Assembly (NCBI GenBank): GCA_030159075.1
Contig: BROG01000046.1
Span: 1,807,001-1,871,000, forward strand
Length of the DNA stretch: 64,000 nucleotides
From: Atrina japonica
Lineage: Eukaryota > Mollusca > Bivalvia > Pterioida > Pinnidae
Direction: 5' to 3'
A model generated the notes under the pieces. The model ran no database searches, was not told the DNA's origin, and worked only from the letters and a program-made list of their open reading frames with translations. This document shows positions 14,577 through 54,861 of the stretch, piece after piece. A program made the position numbers and the translations under genes. The stretch's first letter is position 1. Each line of letters begins with the position of its first letter.

Positions 14577-15380
14577 TTTTTCAATTCAAGTGTTTTTTTA
14601 TAATAACTCAAATTTCATCTTTAAAAGAAGTTTTTGTTATTTCATTAGAAATTTTGAATTGAATCACATTACATGATCTCTTTCTTGAATAGATCAATAT
14701 CGCTATCTGAATGTAAAGCTTCCTTTCTGTTGTGAAATTTATTAAATAAACTTTATTTTGAATCAATTAAAAGAAAAGAAAATATATTGATTATACAAAA
14801 TTCTGTTTCATGATTAAAAAGATTTGTCTCCATATACAGACTCCGACGAATTTCACCACAATTGTTTCTTTCCTGAAATTTTCGTAATTGTTTTTGAACA
14901 ACCATAATTGTCATATATTGATAAAATTTAACAATCACCATCTGTTTGACATTTTTTAGACAAAAAGTGGAATATGTCGACAATGAAGTATATTTGTCAA
15001 AAGAGGTAAATGAAATTGACAACAATCTTAATGTCAGTTACAAAAATTGTTATCTAGAACAAAATATTCATTGATTGTCAGGAGCGAGTCAAGAGTTGTA
15101 TTACGTATGGATTTTGTCGATACAAGCAAATCAGTGACTTACCATTTTGTGTTGGTGTCTGACAACACTTTACAGAGAACATCATAGAAGCTATGGGGAA
15201 AAATTCAAAGTATATGAATACATAAGAATTCAGATACACACTTTTGGTTAATCAACGTTTGAAAAAAATTCGATGGCGACCTGCAAATGTGTAAACAAAA
15301 TTGTCGAGAGAAGGCAATTTGGACAATTAAATGATGATACATTTAAAAAGACATTGTTCCGTGACAAAAATAAGCAATAG
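14577..15380. other. Region upstream of the GPCR coding start
   Basis: Probably holds the promoter and 5' UTR or an upstream intron of the receptor gene, but no core promoter element or exon boundary can be placed by eye. No other gene seen. Confidence 0.35.
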
Positions 15381-15401
15381 TAAAAAAGAAAATTAATTAA
15401 G

Positions 15402-35330
<19,929 letters not shown>

Positions 35331-35478
35331 ATGAATCTTCAAGATCACAGCTGTCAAACGTACAGTACAGTAATTCGTAAAATTAATTGGGATTTTTTAT
35401 AGACTTTGCTGTCGAAGTGACGATGATGTGTTGTAAAATATCTCATGTATATAAATATATATATACATGTATATAGAG

Positions 35479-35870
35479 AGTCAAACCTGCTTAAAGGCCA
35501 CCTGTTTTTAGCAGCCACTCGTCTTCAACAGCCAATCAATTTCAATATATAAACTTACCTAAACCAGCAGACACCTGTCTAACGCCGCCAACGTTTTCAG
35601 CAGCTATTTTTTTTTAGGATCGTCGATCTAGTTTTGGAAAACCTGAAAACAAGTTAGCTGGACAGCACTGTGCTGTACATGATTTTGACACCTGACTATA
35701 TTAATTTCAAACTTTCATGTATGGGTATTTTAATATACATGTGTTGCTGTGCACTGCATAATGGACACCAATTTTCTCGCAATTTTTGTCAACCTGGAAC
35801 CAAAGGCCACCTGTCTTATGCAGCTACTTTTCCAATCTCCCTTAAGTGGTTCCTGAAAACAGGTTTGACT
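35479..35870. mobile_element. Short TIR element (Tc1/mariner-pogo-like MITE)
   Basis: The left end AGTCAAACCTGCTTAAAGG and the complement of the right end (AGTCAAACCTGTTTTCAGG) form inverted repeats. The subterminal GGCCACCTGT and GCAGC motifs also recur in inverted order. About 390 bp, no coding frame. Confidence 0.75.
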
Positions 35871-35875
35871 ATATG

Positions 35876-35876
<1 letters not shown>

Positions 35877-35957
<81 letters not shown>
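35877..35957. repeat. (TA)n microsatellite
   Basis: About 40 TA units adjoining the right end of the TIR element. Confidence 0.97.
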
Positions 35958-35958
<1 letters not shown>

Positions 35959-36827
35959 GGAGAGTAATTATGTAATATTGTTGTTGTGTATTGTTGTATA
36001 CACGGTGTATATGATATTTTATTTATGAAATTTGTTCCGATTATGAAACAACAAAATTTTGTCTTCTAAGTTCACCTTAAATGAAACATGTTTTCTGTAT
36101 TTTTTATTTACTTCAGCAAATATTGAAGTCATTCAGATTGAGTGTCAGTGATATGCGGTATAAATGATTCTAAGGAAACTTGATTAATTTGTCGGACACT
36201 TAAAGATGGCGTAATTTGATGTGAGCTTCCACTTTGAAGCTATGATCAATTTACGTTAATCGAATTTTCTCCATTTGACATGCAGTTAAAGTCCTTTGAT
36301 GTTCATCTTTGTATTATCAGATAAACTATTTCTTTCTGGAGTAGCTTTTGAAGAGTTTATGTTTAAACGTCCTTTTGGATTACAAGTACCAGCCGATATC
36401 ATACATGAAAAAGTTAGGATAAAATGGTAGCAGGGACGATATTCTTGTATTTCTCACTAATTACCTCTATCAAACCGTTATATTGGAATGGTTCCATAAT
36501 GTTAATCTAACAAACTTGAAGGAGTTTATATTTTATTGCTGTGTCATGCAGTAAACAAAAAACGTTGATACCGTTTAATTTTTCCACTGTCTATCATTCT
36601 TCAAGAAACTGATAGAAATACTAAATGTTGTGTACATTCATCGATTTATAATGTTGTTTTGATCGATTCAAACCATAAAACTAAATAAATCAGATCAAAA
36701 CCAAGCCCGCATTATTGACATCACTTTGGTTGAAAATAAAGATGAAATGGAAATTAAATACAAAATATCTTACAGCTTCCTGTGTCATATTTCACAAATA
36801 TGAATGTCTGATAATAACCACCTTTAT
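35958..36827. other. Intergenic, 3' of the GPCR gene
   Basis: A short repeat W fragment near 36340-36405 (AGCTTTTGAAGAGTTTA, ACAAGTACCAGCCGATA). AATAAA occurs at about 36684 and 36737, but I cannot say whether the receptor mRNA reaches there. Confidence 0.35.
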
Positions 36828-37035
36828 AGCTCACCTAGGTCGCAGCTTCACGTAAGATTTTCTGGTCAGAAGTGGTCCGTCGGCGTCTTATTTTGTAAAC
36901 TTTTAACAATTTCTTTTTCTTCTTCCGAACAACTGGACCTATTCTAAAATCTTGGCATAAATCAAGTAAAATTTTAATAATTTTTTTTTGCAATCCTCTT
37001 CTGAAGAAGCACTGGGTCCTAAATCACAAAACATA
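36828..37035 (+). repeat. Interspersed repeat of molluscan type
   Basis: AGCTCACCTAGGTCGCAGC, GTCCGTCGGCGTCTT, CTTTTAACAATTTCTTTTTC and CCGAACAACTGGACC follow the order of a repeat I know from bivalve and gastropod introns. Identification is from memory of its layout. Confidence 0.5.
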
Positions 37036-37104
37036 TGCAAAGCATCATTATATAGTAAAAAAATTCTAGTTTGATCATATAGAAATATGATATATATTTA
37101 TAAT

Positions 37105-37126
37105 AATTATAGTAATAATAATAGTA

Positions 37127-37211
<85 letters not shown>

Positions 37212-37212
37212 G
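37105..37212. repeat. (AAT)n(ATG)n microsatellite
   Basis: About 17 AAT-type units pass into 12 ATG units. Confidence 0.95.
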
Positions 37213-38165
37213 TAATATTTTTAATTATTAAAATAATACAATATGAATGGAGTCAGCACAAATAATTGATGCCTTGTCCAATGATAAATAGTTGACAGGT
37301 CACATATATCTTTATGGACACGTTAATGAGACACCCTTTAGGCTGAATGATAACAAAGACGTTATATCACGTTTAATTTCAGCGGACATATCTATAAGAA
37401 TTCCCTTCACTTAACGGACCCGTTAACTAATACAGGATTCGTCAATACGGTCCAACGATGACTGACGTAATGTAAAAATATGGAGATGCCGTTCACAAGC
37501 AATGTAATTTACTATTTCAGTAAAAATTATAGTTTCTTTGCTTCGCACTGAAATATCGTCATTTCATTGGATAAAAAGAATCACGTGACCTTCCATATTG
37601 CTATGGACGGTCGGTAAAAAATAGATGATTCACAATTCTGTGAATAGTGGCAATTGAAATATTTTACTAAATAAGACAGGTATTAGATCGCTGAGTCTTC
37701 CATGGACTTGATAAACCTGACATATTCCCGTCGACGGTCAGTAACAAACTAATAACTAATCATATCATGTATTCCTGACAACATGGAGATATACACAAAT
37801 CCCTATTGGATATAATTTGCGATTTACTGACCCACTACCATTTCGGACTAAATCTCTCGATACTTCAGCTGATAATCTGATCAACAAATATCGTCTCCAT
37901 CCCGTAATCTATGGACAACTTTTCATACAAAAGACTTATATTTGATAACTCTGGTGCGTTTCCTATCAGATGACAACTTTATGTATATACGTTAGAATCT
38001 GAGTCCAGCTCATTATTTTTACTACTCCAGGTTTGAAGGCCATGTTAAAATGACTAAGGATGACTTTGATGAAAGTTCAGAGCGGTCAGAATCTTACACT
38101 GCAGATTGCTAACCGACTAAGATATGAATATTCGTATTGAGCACCTGTGCAATCACGAGTTGGTC
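37213..38165. other. Intergenic, nothing recognised
   Basis: No gene-like frame or repeat seen. Confidence 0.4.
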
Positions 38166-38420
38166 GACCTTATCTCAGGAGAAAAGCTGGGTTTGTCTAA
38201 ACAGCTAGATTTAACTACACCAATATCAATGAAAGACTTAAACCTAGTTTTTCTCGAGAAAAACAGACTCTGGGAAAAACTATGTTTAACTCCGCCACAA
38301 TCATATCAATAAGTATTTATGTGATTCTGGTGCAGTTAAACCTAGTTTTCCTCCGATTAATGTGGGTTATGAAAAAAAGTTAGATTTAGTTAAAACCTTA
38401 AAACATTAAATGGAGAAAGA
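38166..38420. mobile_element. Foldback family, partial copy
   Basis: Alternating AAACCTAGTTTTTCTC and GAAAAACTATGTTTAACTCC units, for example near 38239 and 38273, with ATGTGGGTTATG at about 38361. Confidence 0.7.
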
Positions 38421-38427
38421 CTAAATA

Positions 38428-38900
38428 TAACTGGAGTTCAAGTTCAAATTCTTTATTGTAATCTCTCAGACACATAAAGTGTTACAGATGATGTATCAAA
38501 GCATATTGGTAATTGCTTACAGTATTATTTTTCTAAGTAGCTCAAAATATAGCTATTTTCTTTATACATTAACATGGCATAATGAAAACGATAATTTACA
38601 TACTGTTGGATAATGTATAGTATGATGGTACACTTTATTCTAAGAGATGCAACTTTTACATTGTTACATACATTAAGTGGTCATATTTGTAGCCTTTATC
38701 ATTTAAACTTCACAACTTAATACATATATTCACAACTCAATATATTCAACTGTAGCACCTGTCATGATCTATTCATTTTACATACTGGTATTTATCACGT
38801 GTAATATATTGGAATATACTGTATTCTAAGAGATGCAACTTAAACATTGTTACATACAAAAAGTGGTGATATTTGTTACCTAAAATCAGAAAATATATAT
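38428..38900 (-). mobile_element. LINE 3' end remnant (probable)
   Basis: The minus strand ends in AATAAAGAATTTGAACTTGA, a typical LINE-type terminal tail. The next 450 bp hold partial internal repeats (AGATGCAACTT, GTTACATACA). No RT frame remains. Confidence 0.45.
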
Positions 38901-38978
38901 GAAAACTAATTTCAATTGAGGGAAATAAACAAAGTTTAACTCAATACTGTGATTTTGGCGTTCTATACTTACATCATT

Positions 38979-39245
38979 CTATTTCAGCAAATCCGTTGGA
39001 GTAAAATCGTGAAGACGTAAAACATGGACGAATGGTATCGATATTTCATTAAAATGATTTAAGATAACATGTATTTTATCTTTACAAACAGATTTACAAT
39101 CTAAATTATTTTCCTGTTGCATTAGTAATAATATTTGTAAATCAACCAATTTGATATATGTGTCTCGCTGTGGAAATGTACAAAAGTCTAGAATATAAAA
39201 CAATACAGATATTTGCCGAAGGAAATATTGAGAGTAAGATATCAT
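38979..39245 (-). CDS. Open frame of unknown nature, 88 codons
   Basis: Reads through to TAG with segments such as FCTFPQRDTYIKLVDLQILL and KDKIHVILNHFNEISIPF. Composition looks more protein-like than the neighbouring frames, and GTAAGT lies just past the stop. No domain, start context or splice partner is recognisable. It may be an exon of an undetected gene, a retroelement remnant, or chance. Confidence 0.2.
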   Translation of the reverse strand: MISYSQYFLRQISVLFYILDFCTFPQRDTYIKLVDLQILLLMQQENNLDCKSVCKDKIHVILNHFNEISIPFVHVLRLHDFTPTDLLK

Positions 39246-39274
39246 TCACTACAAATGAAACCAGAAATAGTGAA

Positions 39275-39700
39275 ATTGCATAAATGAGTTAAACCTAGAT
39301 TTTCTCCAGTTAACGTGGGTTATGAGTTAAACCTAGTTTTTCTCCAACAAAATTCCAGCCCACATTTATGCATCCACATAACTGGAAGAACAATTAGGTT
39401 TAACTTTGCCACAATCGCATTAATGAGTCTTCATGTTGTTTCTCTCAGTTACACCTAATTTTTCTCTAGTTAATGTGTGTTACCAGAAAATTTAAGACTA
39501 ACTAAAGAAAAACTAGGTTTAACTAATAATCAACATTAACTGGATAAGATCTAGGTTTATGTTTTGCTTTATACCCTGGAATTTACTATGATATAAACCT
39601 AATTTTCCCTCAGTTAAACCTAGTTTTTCTCCAGTTAATCCCAGTTTTTCTTGTAACCAGCATTAACTGGAGAAAAATAAGTTTAACTACGCCAAAATAA
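39275..39700. mobile_element. Foldback family, multi-arm copy
   Basis: Many units: GAGTTAAACCTAGATTTTCTCC near 39286, AGAAAAACTAGGTTTAAC near 39505, AAACCTAGTTTTTCTCC near 39624, and the end GAAAAATAAGTTTAACTACG followed by GCCAAAATAAC. Confidence 0.75.
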
Positions 39701-40235
39701 CATTCATTCTTGTCACATTCACTTTATGACATTTCTGACTTGCGACGGTTTTTGTAAAAGTCCGTGCATTAAACACGCATCTTTGGGGTTTAAGTGTATA
39801 TAAGGCCAGTTATTTGGTTTTCAGTGAGTATGGACACATTGCTATGAGCATGTACAGATAGTTTTGTGTATTTGCATTTGTAAAAATAAAATTATTATGG
39901 TACATGGCGACAGACAGCACTGCAATATTCACATATTCACTTCCGGGTCCTTTTTGGGCTATATAAATGTATTGATGTTTTCGTAGTGCATTGAGCGACA
40001 TCCTATTAGAGCTATAACCTTATGTTTTGAGGTGTTGTGAGTGTTAACCTATGTCAACCTGTTATGGATACGAAACAATGACATGCTAGCAGCAAACGGT
40101 CAGAATTGCTGTGGGAAGTGTGAACCATGTAAATATGAACGTTTATAAATGTGTGTACAGCAAAAAATCATTAATGAGTTTATTTGACAGTTGAAAATCT
40201 TGTCAAAACCTCCCGGTAATGTTTCTGATGTGATT
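39701..40235. other. Intergenic, nothing recognised
   Basis: No supported feature. Confidence 0.4.
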
Positions 40236-40400
40236 GTGTCGCGGTTTAATCTAGTTTTTCTCAGTTAAACTATGTTTTTCACGAGAAAAAATAAGTTTAA
40301 CTCATTTTTGTGTGAAACCTGTTAAAACTCGTTTATCTGCAGTTAATGTGGGTTACTGAGAAAAACTAGGTTAAACTCATGTGATTTTCGCGTGCAATAC
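40236..40400. mobile_element. Foldback family, short copy
   Basis: TTTAATCTAGTTTTTCTC, ATTAATGTGGG-type and GAGAAAAACTAGGTTAAACT units, ending GTGATTTTCGCGTGCAATA, like the family terminus. Confidence 0.7.
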
Positions 40401-40422
40401 ATATCATTTCGAAAAGGATATA

Positions 40423-41392
40423 CAGTGAACCCGCTTTACAACGACATTCATTATAACAGAATATTCGGTTTCCGACAAGAATTGCTCGGGAACAAACGTA
40501 CATGTACATAAAAAGCACCCATTAGAACAGAATATTCGGTATCCGACTCCGACATCAGATTCCGGGAACAAATGTACAAAACTCAATGTAAATAAACCCT
40601 TTACAACGGCATAACATCGCAGTACATCCCACCCGTTAATCCGGCTATTGTTTTGAGATCACAGGTAAAAATAATTGTGTCAATAAAACAATTACACCGT
40701 CAATTGTTCTTAATCTGCACTGATAGGTGATGGCCTAGGTGTCAACGATTAGCGCTTGAATCATCCCTACCTGTAGAGTAGGCAGTAGGTTTCGTTAGAA
40801 CTCAAGCGACAGGAAGAGAAATACAAACTGTGTACAAATTAAACAAAAAAAAAAAAGATAAATAAATAAACATATTGTTGACAAGTTCCGTTACCCTACA
40901 TGTCCGTGCCGATGTGGTTACAATAGCGGATCTTTAAGATATTTCAATACTTACGATAATCGTAGACATTTTAGTAAAACTTTATTTGTGAACCGCAATC
41001 GGTGAGCTTTTTATTTAAAAACATAATGAATCTAACTCGGAATCAGGAGATATACTATTACATGCGGGCATTTCGGGGATTTTGTACATGATCCGTGCAT
41101 TTCACGACATCACCGATTTACGATATGCGACCGAAAAAATAATTGTGCATTGATGTTTACAATATTAACATGCATAAATTTGACTAGTAAAAGGTTGAAA
41201 ATAGTATGAAATAAAATAATGATATTTGTTGTTGTAAGTTTATTTATTTACATGTACATATATGCGTAAATGATACTCAATGGAGCTAGCTATGAAATGC
41301 CCACTACATCAAATTCGTTACAGTGACAAATTCGATATAACATCATTCCTACATGGGAACAAACACGGTCTCGTTGTAAAGAGGGTTCACTG
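40423..41392. mobile_element. TIR element (pogo/Tigger-like), 970 bp
   Basis: The left end CAGTGAACCCGCTTTACAAC is matched by the complement of the right end (CAGTGAACCCTCTTTACAAC), and both are flanked by TA. The interior holds no transposase frame. The TIR style and TA target fit non-autonomous pogo-type elements. Most of it is duplicated immediately downstream. Confidence 0.85.
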
Positions 41393-42697
41393 TATTTCTT
41401 TTATATATATATTTTAAATTTAACAGACAGTAACTTACAAATAAACTATAAACAAATGCATTCTCTAAGATATTCTCTTCAAAAAAGACACAGGGGACAC
41501 ACAAAAAGGCTACAAGACGAAACGAGAATCCGACAAGAATTGCTCGGGAACAAACGTACATGTAACATAAAAAAGCACCCATTAGAACAGAATATTCGGT
41601 ATCCGACTCCGACATCAGATTCCGGGAACAAATGTACAAAACTCAATGTAAATAAACCCTTTACAACGGCATAACATCGCAGTACATCCCACCCGTTAAT
41701 CCGGCTATTGTTTTGAGATCACAGGTAAAAATAATTGTGTCAATAAAACAATTACACCGTCAATTGTTCTATGAAGGGAGAGGGAGCAAAACCACGACAG
41801 GAGACACGGACAAAGAAAAGAGAAAAACCTAATCTGCACTGATAGGTGATGGCCTAGGTGTCAACGATTAGCGCTTGAATCATCCCTACCTGTAGAGAGT
41901 AGGCAGTAGGTTTCGTTAATAATAAGAAAAAAACAACTTCAAGCGACAGGAAGAGAAATACAAACTGTGTACAAATTAAAAAAAAAAAAAAAGATAAATA
42001 AATAAACATATTGTTGACAAGTTCCCAAAAAGAAAACCGCGGACAAGCGAAATGTACTGGGATTAGAAACGGGGAAAAGAAAAGGAACTACGTTACCCTA
42101 CATGTCCGTGCCGATGTGGAAAACGACGTTACAATAGCGGATCTTTAAGATATTTCAATACTTACGATAATCGTAGACATTTTAGTAAAACTTTATTTGT
42201 GAACCGCAATCGGTGAGCTTTTTATTTTAAAAACATAATGAATCTAACTCGGAATCAGGAGATATACTATTACAAGCGGGCATTTCGGGATTTTGTACAT
42301 GATCCGTGCATTTCACGACATCACCGATTTACGATATGCGACCGAAAAAATAATTGTGCATTGATGTTTACAATATTAACATGCATAAATTTGACTAGTA
42401 AAAGGTTGAAAAAGTAGTATGAAATAAAATAATGATATTTGTTGTTGTAAGTTTATTTATTTACATACAAGTACATATATGCGTAAATGATACTCAATGG
42501 AGCTAGCTATGAAATGCCCACTACATCAAATTCGTTACAGTGACAATTTCGATATAACGTCATTCCTACATGGGAACAAACACGGTCTCGTTGTAAAGAG
42601 GGTTCACTGTATTTCTTTTATATATATATTTTAAATTTAACAGACAGTAACTTACAAATAAACTATAAACAAATGCATTCTCTAAGATATTCTCTTC
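40471..42697 (+). repeat. Tandem duplication across a TIR element
   Basis: 40471-41480 and 41529-42697 are direct copies with very few substitutions. The second is about 160 bp longer because of insertions at about 41771-41829, 41919-41938, 42027-42090 and 42118-42128. These insertions and the 41481-41528 junction are A/G/C-rich and poor in T on the + strand. The second copy keeps the right TIR (ending 42609) but lacks the left. Confidence 0.88.
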
Positions 42698-43741
42698 TCC
42701 ATATTGATTATTTTGTTGCACAATTTCTATTTCCCTTTGCCATGATCAGCAAAACATTACATTTTAATTTGAAATTTATACTTAAAGTGGATTTAAATGT
42801 CTGTAATACAAATTGGTTAATATCAGAGTTCCAACCCTGACAATCTGTAAAAGTCAATATTGTTTGCAATAAGATACTTCTTTCTTGTCAAAAATTTATC
42901 AGTTTGAACTTGGGAAAAACACAACACAAGGACTTGTGTCAGATGTTGCAAATCAAAAGTACAAAATGTAATAACTTTTAAAAAAAACACCCTGACTTTC
43001 CCGAATGATAATCATTTCACTTAAATATGGTTTTATGGATAGCCGACGTTGCCATTGACTATTTTATGTCAATAGTTGACCACAATATACACTCCAAACT
43101 CTGAGACACTGGGAAAGTAAAATTAGCAACAAAGAAAATTCTTAAATCATGCGCTATATTGTACACCTTTCTATGATGTATTTGTGCATAGAAATTCTTA
43201 CAGAATCACGTGAATCAACCACATTATGGTTGTAATATTTAGAAAAAACTAGAATTTAAAACTAAAATTACTTTATTCTTTTATGTTCAACAGGTCCATG
43301 TCTTCAAGATGTATAAAGGTGTCAGGCATTCATTTGTAGATCTAGTGAGATAGGTTATCTGATGCATCGACAGTACTGAATTTCCAAACAGTTTAGATAT
43401 CGTGATCCTTGATACTGATCCAAAGATAGGCTTTATCAGGTTCTAAAAAATCTTTTCTTTGCAGTCTTCGACGTTTGATATTATTTTGGTTTTATCCTAC
43501 ACAGGGACTACCCAGACGGCAATGACCGGAAACACAGAAAAACAGCAATGCAACAAACACAAATATTAAATAGAAAAACTTGTTCGGGCTCGTAAATCAG
43601 GTGCAATAAAAACAATATCAGCTTTTGATTTTCTGAACATTGAGGACAAAGAATCAAACTGAAGTGGCCTTATCGCATGTGTTTAACTTCATTGCATTTG
43701 TTTAAATGGTTTTGAATACATTTCCTTTATATCTTATTGTG
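42698..43741. other. 3' flank of the acyltransferase gene
   Basis: Contains the 3' UTR of the minus-strand gene. A minus-strand AATAAA occurs at 43277-43272, about 465 nt past the stop, and could be its poly(A) signal. Nothing else recognised. Confidence 0.35.
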
Positions 43742-52212
<8,471 letters not shown>

Positions 52213-52217
52213 TGTTG

Positions 52218-52226
52218 TCAAACCAT
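52218..52226 (-). promoter_or_regulatory. Minimal upstream ORF (ATG GTT TGA)
   Basis: If the transcript starts upstream of 52226, a two-codon uORF ends 5 nt before the acyltransferase start codon, out of frame with it. Such uORFs can lower or delay initiation at the main ATG. The transcription start is not known. Confidence 0.35.
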
Positions 52227-52239
52227 TGGTCTATGAGTA

Positions 52240-52677
52240 CACATTAATGTGTCTTCTGATGTCGTAATTGTCGGAACATACACATCACTTTATACAAAAC
52301 CATAGAAAAAAGGTTTAGGTTCCGAAAAAACAATTTCTCGCACTGGAGATGGACTGATCTGATTTATATCAGTACTACAAACTTCTTTCCGGAACTGCTG
52401 ACCCAGAACACTTTGTATCTCTACAATCGTTTTTAAACATGGCAGTAAAGGGGTGTTTTGTGTTGATACTTTACATTGTTAAAATTTGATAGCAGTTACA
52501 CATAAATCTTACCAAATTTGTTTGAAAGGAAATAAATATATGTGTGTATAACAGAAGTTTATATTTATCTGCGGACGGTTTGTGAAAAAGGGTGTGATAT
52601 GGCAACTGAAATAGGTCAAATTAAATGTTATAAATACATGCAGGTAAACAAACGGGATCTCAAGTTTTCAATATGCA
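52240..52677. other. Upstream region of the acyltransferase gene
   Basis: Presumed promoter region. No core element can be assigned with confidence. Confidence 0.3.
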
Positions 52678-52680
52678 CGG

Positions 52681-52815
52681 CATTTGAGTTCCAGATAGAA
52701 AAAATATCAGTCTCGGGTGTGATGAATCAATATCCCAACCTCGTCTAACGCCTCGTTTGGGACTTATTGTTTTATCCCACCTTCGACTGATATTTTTCTA
52801 ACTGGAACTCAACGT
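52681..52815. repeat. Foldback with about 60-bp arms
   Basis: TTGAGTTCCAGATAGAAAAA at 52684 pairs with the complement at about 52793-52812, and the pairing continues through ATATCAGTC and GGGAT to a short loop near 52748. It lies about 470 bp upstream of the acyltransferase start. Confidence 0.85.
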
Positions 52816-52867
52816 GGAGCGTCATACAATACAACAACAATATAATCATTTTCTGTTACAAAAATTA

Positions 52868-53490
52868 CTATTGATTTATGCTTGAAGGCAAATAGTCATT
52901 ATGTTTTGTCGAAATCCATATTGTGCAACAGCTAAGATATTATTTGCTGTACCAGTGCAACAATCTTTGATTCAACACAGAAATAAAAAGTTTCCCCATA
53001 CAACTTACAATGGTGATTCCTTTATAATTATTCGGATCATTGGAATCACCCTTTTAAACACTGTGTACATATGTCTAAATCAACATATTGTTTCAAAGAA
53101 TTAATGTATTATTTACAATATCTTTTACTTCTCTCGTCCTTTTTTCTTTCCATTTAACAGACCATGAATGAGCTCTTTGTTTACATTTCGTAACACCAAT
53201 AAAACTATCAGTTAATTTGTTCTGCCACAACGAACACACAAAACTCACTGGAGTGTGGTCAGAAAACGATGTAAAATACACACAGGTAAAAGATATACTG
53301 TCAAGTTTAGAACTATGATATAAAACGTAATCAAAAACATATGAGTCTGTTGCACTTTAAAAAAGTATAACTGCCATTTGGGTCCTCCTATATGGAACCC
53401 CGTATTTCGCATCCATAACTTAAAACACTATTAACATAAGTATCAAAAACTTTATTTTTTTCTAGTTATATTAAAGGGATATTATTTTAA
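52868..53490 (-). mobile_element. LINE fragments (RT and endonuclease)
   Basis: On the minus strand, 53281-53093 reads FTSFSDHTPVSFVCSLWQNK, where SDH is the catalytic motif of apurinic-type LINE endonucleases. 53080-52890 reads NNYKGITIVSCMGKLFISVL, the start of a non-LTR RT domain. The linker between them is missing, so this is an internally deleted copy. Confidence 0.8.
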
Positions 53491-53515
53491 TTTACTATTT
53501 ATTGCAAGTGTAACC

Positions 53516-53549
53516 GGGGTTACTCCTCTACTGATAGGAGTAACCCCCA
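53516..53549. repeat. Short perfect hairpin
   Basis: GGGGTTACTCC and GGAGTAACCCC separated by about 10 bp. Confidence 0.8.
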
Positions 53550-53729
53550 GAATCTTGTTAATTATATATTAAAAATATGCCCTGTAATAAATTAAAACAA
53601 TCATAATACAGTACACATATATCAATTTCATTATGAGATCCCTGTTCAGATAAAAAAACAATAAGTCCGAAAAGTTGTAATTATATAATAAATATGCAGC
53701 ATATAAATAATCTGCTGTTGCAGCATTAT

Positions 53730-53860
<131 letters not shown>

Positions 53861-53894
53861 AATTTAGTACACTGACAAATATATTTCGGATAAT

Positions 53895-54330
53895 ATAAAA
53901 ACTTCAGATACCAAAGTGTAAATCAATAGAACGTCCAGGACACAGAGACAAATCCGATAAAAAATGGACAAACACGGACCTCTGGAAACCAAGAGGTGGG
54001 ATCAGGTGCCATGGAGGAGTAAGCATCCCCTGTAGTACACACCCGCCGTGAGACAGTCAAGTCCACACGTGAGGAGTGTATCCTCGCCATATTTGTACAG
54101 ATCAACAACTGCCTACGAAAAGGCAACTCAACATTTACTTAGTCCAGAGTAGTCGCAGACAAGACTTTATGACACAAAACGGAACGTTGACATTAAACGC
54201 GGTTTTCGATATCCCTGTGTCAATAATTTGTCAGTGAGTAGTTTACCTCTGTATATGAAATCTTCATATGTTGTGCACGCCCTGGCATATCGGATCATTT
54301 GTGAAATATATACTCCATATGCGGGTAACA
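53895..54330 (-). mobile_element. RT family 1, tail and C-terminus with short gaps
   Basis: Minus orientation, starting CTTCAGATACCAAAG. Compared with 22155-22600 it lacks several 4-12-bp pieces (for example CGACCGGT after CCCCTGT) while the rest is nearly identical. Confidence 0.85.
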
Positions 54331-54339
54331 GTTTTCTCC

Positions 54340-54860
54340 CATATCACACTTTTGACACAAAACAGGATTTAAGTAATTCAGACAATCATTTCTTATTTAC
54401 TACATAATTTCTTGTTTTAATTCATTACAATAGAATATAATTAGTTATAAAATAAAAAACATTGAACATATATAATTATCTCAACGAAAAATATAATACA
54501 CAAATATGTATTTACCTGTGTGTGTAACAAGGCACACTTGTGGCATTCTCTCATACCTTTAACTTGTGTAGTTGGTATAGTTATCTGTGTAAATAATAAA
54601 CTTTAGCTATAATTTGATTTCTACTATTTACAGATTATGATTATGAAATTGCTATAAGATCTTATTGATTCAAATATATGGTCAATTTTCAATACAGCTT
54701 AAGATAAAATCAAGTAGATTTTCCGTTATGGTAATTTATCAATGTAGATTACAAAATATTACTTTAATTTGGTTTTACAATATTATATTTGAAATACAAA
54801 ATACCTTAAGATATACAGTAATACAACAAAATCAACTCTTAATTTGAAATACATACAAAT
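54340..54860. other. Spacer, nothing recognised
   Basis: No feature supported. Confidence 0.4.
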
Positions 54861-54861
54861 A

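Noticed and set aside
53516..53549. Transcription terminator hairpin
   Set aside because: The stem-loop is perfect, but rho-independent terminators are not expected in a nuclear eukaryotic genome and no gene ends here. Kept only as a short inverted repeat.
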